Positions 4,357 through 6,752 of a stretch of 6,752 bases of DNA are shown here, piece after piece (positions within the stretch are counted from its first letter, which is position 1; each line of letters opens with the position of its first letter). The DNA is from Candidatus Beckwithbacteria bacterium. GTDB taxonomy: Bacteria > Patescibacteriota > Microgenomatia > UBA1400 > UBA1449. The translations under genes and the position numbers were made by a program. Below the pieces are notes generated by a model, which saw nothing but the letters and a program-made list of their open reading frames with translations, was not told the origin of the DNA and did no database searches. The stretch covers positions 1 through 6,752 of the forward strand of contig JAAZND010000044.1 in assembly GCA_012798485.1 (NCBI GenBank). Reading direction: 5' to 3'.

Positions 4357-5619
4357 ATGAGTAAATATCTGCCCAAACTTACTAAAGAATTTAAATTCTG
4401 GAGTTATACAATTTCTTCGGTTTTTGTAGCTTATATTCTTCTGATTTTTATGATTGACTTGGCAGATAGTTTCATGAGTTTTGTCGTGCCAATTTATCTT
4501 GAAGACAATCTCAAAAATTCTTTTTGGATGGGGCTGGTGATGTCTTTTTCTTCTTTGATTGGGATTATTACTGATATAGTTTTAGGAGAATGGTTCAAAG
4601 AAAAAAAATATAATTTTTTTCTTATCTGGGCTTTTGGTACGGCTTTAAGCTTTCCTTTTGTCTTATTATCTTTGCCTCCAATCATTCCTGTATTCTTACT
4701 TGGGATGTTTATCTGGGGAGTTTATTATGAGTTGATTTCTTTTGCCAATTATTACTTTATCAGAGACTATTTGACAAACGATGAACATCTTTCTGCTTGG
4801 AGTATTATTTCTATTTTCCGTTGCTCTACTTATCTGATTGGACCAATTATTGCAGAATTTTTACTCGAAAAAGGAGTGGCTGTGCCGATTTTTGCTTCAT
4901 TAATTCTGGTTTTTGTTGGGTCTTTATTGCTGATTTTATTTATGAAAACTTATCATCATAAAAGAAATATCAAAGCTGATACTTCCAAACATAAAAAAAG
5001 CCTTTTGCATGAGTTTAAAATTTGGGGCACTTTGATGAAAGTGATTTGGCCTTTATGGCTTTTTAGCCTGGTAATTTCTCTGGTTGATTCTGCTTTTTGG
5101 ACAGTAGGGATAGTTTTGTCAGAGAAAATGAGTGATCAGGGAATTTTGGGCGGATTTTTGTTGACTGCTTATATGTTGCCTTCTCTTTTTATTGGTATTT
5201 TTTCCAGTAAAGCAGCAAGGCCTTTTGGGAAAAAGAAAGCAGCTTTGTTTTCTGGTCTTTTAAATGGTTTGTTTTTATTTATTGCCTGTTTTATTGCAGA
5301 TGTAAATTGGTTTGTCGTTTTGGTTTTTATAGCTTCCTGTCTTGGATCTTTAGCTGGTCCGGAAATTTCCGCTACCTATGAAGACTATATTGTCAGACTT
5401 GGTAATTTTGGTGGAGATTTTATCGGACTCAATCAATCTTCAAATAGTCTTGCTTATGTTTTGGGCCCAATTATTGCGGGTTTTATCGCTCAACTTTTTG
5501 GTTATAGGCAGACTTTTGCCGTGATTGGGACTTTGCTTTTCCTTATTTCTTTGCTTGCTATTATATTTACTCCTCGCAAAATTCACATGCCGCAGCAGGA
5601 GTTGAACCAGATTAAGTAG
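4357..5619 (+). CDS. MFS transporter, 12 predicted membrane segments
   Basis: The 420-residue protein is very hydrophobic and has the two-times-six layout of the major facilitator superfamily. A basic, His/Lys-rich central loop (about 197-218) separates the halves. The loop between segments 2 and 3 contains GIITDIVLGEWFKEKK (69-84), a degenerate form of MFS motif A (G-x-x-x-D-x-x-G-x-x-x-x-K/R). A GPIIAG pattern (370-375) recurs in the second half, echoing GPIIAE (162-167). An acidic residue in segment 1 (Asp34, Asp37) could take part in proton coupling. The transported substrate cannot be told from sequence; an efflux or small-metabolite role is possible. The ATG at 4357 is preferred over the TTG 18 bases upstream because of promoter placement. 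The stop TAG overlaps by 8 bp the stop region of the converging EamA transporter gene, and no terminator lies between them. Confidence 0.88.
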   Translation: MSKYLPKLTKEFKFWSYTISSVFVAYILLIFMIDLADSFMSFVVPIYLEDNLKNSFWMGLVMSFSSLIGIITDIVLGEWFKEKKYNFFLIWAFGTALSFPFVLLSLPPIIPVFLLGMFIWGVYYELISFANYYFIRDYLTNDEHLSAWSIISIFRCSTYLIGPIIAEFLLEKGVAVPIFASLILVFVGSLLLILFMKTYHHKRNIKADTSKHKKSLLHEFKIWGTLMKVIWPLWLFSLVISLVDSAFWTVGIVLSEKMSDQGILGGFLLTAYMLPSLFIGIFSSKAARPFGKKKAALFSGLLNGLFLFIACFIADVNWFVVLVFIASCLGSLAGPEISATYEDYIVRLGNFGGDFIGLNQSSNSLAYVLGPIIAGFIAQLFGYRQTFAVIGTLLFLISLLAIIFTPRKIHMPQQELNQIK

Positions 5620-6535
5620 ATCTTTTCTTTTTTTTGTAGCTCCATCTTTTTTCAGCAATATAAATACCGAAGATAATAATAAAACAGGCAAGCAGAGATA
5701 ATAAATCCAGGCTTTCTCCTAAAAAAATGATAGCTAGTGGCAGAGAAATGACCGTTTGTAGATAAGTAAAAAGTGTTGCCTCCGAAGCTTCAATATATTT
5801 TTGGCCATATTGATACATAAAAAAAGCAACAAAAGAGCCTAGAATTCCCATATACAAAGTGGCGATAAGCGCCATATTTTTATTTAAAATTGATAGAATA
5901 GCAAAATCAGGATTCTCTTTTAGAGTCAGAAGAAAGAAGGCAATTAGAGAGGTGAAAAAAGAAACATAAGCGATGGTAAAAGGATGATATTTTTTGGCTG
6001 CTTTTTTCATCCATAAAACAGCTATAGTCCAAGAAAAATTGTAAACTAGAATCATAAAATTACCCAGGCTATTCACGAGAGTAAATTTTTTACCATCTAT
6101 AATAATTGGCTGTAAAACAATCAAAGCAGAGCCAATAAGTGTAATTATGATGCCGATTTTTTCGTGTTTGGTAATTTTTTCTTTGAGAAAAATGACGCTG
6201 CCGAAAATGACAAAGATTGGAATTAAAGAAACCAGAATAGAAGATTCAATAGCGCTGGTTCTATCAAGCCCTTCATATAAAATGAAATGAGCCAGGATTG
6301 TTGAAAAAAAAGAAATGCCCAAAAGTTCTGGTAAGTTTTGCCATTTAAACTTTAACTTTTTATAAAACAGAATAATCACCGGAAGACTGGCAAGCGAGGC
6401 AAAAAGATAACGATAAAACAGAAATTGTACAGGAGAGACTTGTTTAAATCCATGTTTAACCAAAGGTAAAGCTGCTCCCCAAATAAGAGCATTGAAAACT
6501 AGAGCGATAATTCCTTTTTGTCTGTTATTAAGCAT
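5612..6535 (-). CDS. EamA/DMT-family transporter
   Basis: The 307-residue protein shows about ten membrane segments arranged as two EamA repeats (about 8-141 and 157-296). Both repeats end in the family pattern of a Gly/Leu-rich helix after a short charged turn: FLKEKITKHEKIG (116-128) and FLGESLDLLS (271-280). The start has the usual ALIWGAALPLVK-type first helix (16-27). The C-terminus is strongly basic (KRWSYKKKKRST), which predicts a cytoplasmic end by the positive-inside rule. EamA proteins export or import amino acids, nucleotides or other metabolites; the substrate is not predictable here. The ATG at 6535 has no Shine-Dalgarno site and no other good start is near; its promoter is not clear. 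The gene converges with the MFS gene, and the Lys-rich tail is encoded by the T-rich stretch that follows the MFS stop on the other strand. Confidence 0.9.
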   Translation of the reverse strand: MLNNRQKGIIALVFNALIWGAALPLVKHGFKQVSPVQFLFYRYLFASLASLPVIILFYKKLKFKWQNLPELLGISFFSTILAHFILYEGLDRTSAIESSILVSLIPIFVIFGSVIFLKEKITKHEKIGIIITLIGSALIVLQPIIIDGKKFTLVNSLGNFMILVYNFSWTIAVLWMKKAAKKYHPFTIAYVSFFTSLIAFFLLTLKENPDFAILSILNKNMALIATLYMGILGSFVAFFMYQYGQKYIEASEATLFTYLQTVISLPLAIIFLGESLDLLSLLACFIIIFGIYIAEKRWSYKKKKRST

Positions 6536-6562
6536 GGGCAGCTTGAGTTAATTTTGAAAAAT

Positions 6563-6589
6563 AATTTAGTTAACAATTTAGTGTATCAT
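6563..6589 (+). promoter_or_regulatory. Direct repeat and possible -10 before the transposase leader
   Basis: AATTTAGT is repeated at 6563-6570 and 6575-6582 with 4 bases between, followed by TATCAT (6584-6589), a reasonable -10 box without a clear -35. Transcription from it would begin near 6596, at the foot of the large stem in the transposase leader. The repeat could also mark an insertion junction. Low certainty. Confidence 0.3.
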
Positions 6590-6590
6590 T

Positions 6591-6689
6591 TTTGGAAGTT
6601 AGTTTGTAAGGACCTAAGTTCTAAATGGAAAAGCAACACTTTGCAGTAAAATGCAAAGTATGAAAAAAATAAACAAACTGACTTCTAAA
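6591..6689 (+). promoter_or_regulatory. Folded leader around the IS30-type transposase start
   Basis: A 17-bp outer stem pairs 6591-6607 with 6673-6689, allowing two G-U pairs. It encloses a perfect 8-bp inner hairpin, ACTTTGCA (6638-6645) with TGCAAAGT (6652-6659) around the loop GTAAAA. The transposase start codon at 6660 lies between the inner hairpin and the outer stem, and the alternative ATG (6651) is at the loop edge. The segment TGACTTC (6679-6685) can instead pair with GAAGTCA (6713-6719), which would open the outer stem. Pairings are visible; control of translation is inferred by analogy with other insertion sequences. Confidence 0.5.
6625..6663 (+). CDS. 12-codon upstream ORF overlapping the transposase start
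   Basis: ATG at 6625 opens a short frame encoding MEKQHFAVKCKV, whose TGA (6661-6663) overlaps the ATG at 6660 as ATGA. Ribosomes translating it would open the inner hairpin (6638-6659) and end on the transposase start. It could be a coupling or leader peptide. It is too short to be distinguished from chance on sequence alone. Confidence 0.3.
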   Translation: MEKQHFAVKCKV

Positions 6690-6752
6690 GAAAGAGATCT
6701 GATTGCTATTTGGAAGTCACAAAATATTTCAATTAGACAAATTGCTCAAAGA
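6660..6752 (+). CDS. IS30-family-like transposase, N-terminal fragment cut by window end
   Basis: From the ATG at 6660 the frame runs open to the end of the window (31 codons); an in-frame ATG at 6651 would add three residues. LTSKERDLIAIW followed by ISIRQIAQR matches the N-terminal helix-turn-helix of IS30-family transposases, in which a 'LT-x-E-E-R' helix precedes 'S-x-R-x-I-A'. IS30 transposases are DDE enzymes that bind the element ends with this domain and form a circular intermediate. The catalytic part lies outside the window, so intactness cannot be judged. The frame starts 125 bp past the start of the EamA gene on the opposite strand, so the left end of the element should be between about 6536 and 6650. 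A HTH regulator of another type is less likely. Confidence 0.65.
   Translation, partial: MKKINKLTSKERDLIAIWKSQNISIRQIAQR

Noticed and set aside
4494..4685. Leftward frame inside the MFS gene
   Set aside because: It is a shadow of the membrane-protein coding sequence and has no supporting signal.
5620..5640. T-rich stretch after the MFS stop as an intrinsic terminator
   Set aside because: No stable stem precedes it, and it encodes the basic tail of the EamA protein on the other strand.
5440..5691. Leftward frame crossing the MFS/EamA junction
   Set aside because: It spans the ends of two well-supported genes in a different frame from both.

Overview
This is an A+T-rich window (roughly 30% G+C by eye) that looks like a piece of a small-genome bacterial chromosome. 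Short spacers, almost no Shine-Dalgarno sites, start codons a few bases downstream of -10 boxes, a MurT-type Mur ligase and a compact tRNA cluster together suggest a Patescibacteria/CPR-type organism. That placement is inference from style and gene content, not from a marker gene. The standard code is in use: TGA is the terminator of the Mur ligase, so the UGA=Gly lineages (Gracilibacteria/Absconditabacteria) are unlikely.

Left part (1-2087, leftward). A strong sigma70-type promoter (2060-2087) drives a leader of about 75 nt containing a terminator-like hairpin with a T9 tract. The leader is followed by an intact MurT-family ligase (674-1978). The murT stop overlaps, as ATGA, the start of a peptidase S51 / class-I-glutamine-amidotransferase-like gene (129-677). 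That second gene is broken by two opposite single-base frameshifts in A-tracts and also has Asn in place of the nucleophilic Ser. No GatD, the normal partner of MurT, is visible. Bases 1-128 hold only inverted repeats.

Middle (2148-3551, leftward). A membrane-anchored lysozyme/glucosaminidase-like protein (2148-2810) lies downstream of a five-gene tRNA cluster, transcribed in the order Leu(CAG), Leu(AAG), Val(UAC), Phe(GAA), Gly(GCC). The AAG leucine tRNA is unusual for a bacterium. Only the Phe and Gly genes encode CCA.

Right part (3591-6752). A classical SDR oxidoreductase and an MFS transporter run rightward, each with its own promoter very close to the start codon. The MFS gene meets a leftward EamA/DMT transporter tail to tail, with the stop codons overlapping by 8 bp. 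At the right edge the N-terminus of an IS30-type transposase begins, preceded by an unusually structured leader with a tiny upstream ORF.

How the genes fit together: murT and the lysozyme-like gene both concern peptidoglycan (precursor amidation and wall cleavage). The SDR and the two transporters are generic, with unknown substrates. The points most worth checking are the MurT/S51-like pair with its leader, the leucine tRNA set, and the folded leader of the IS30-type transposase.
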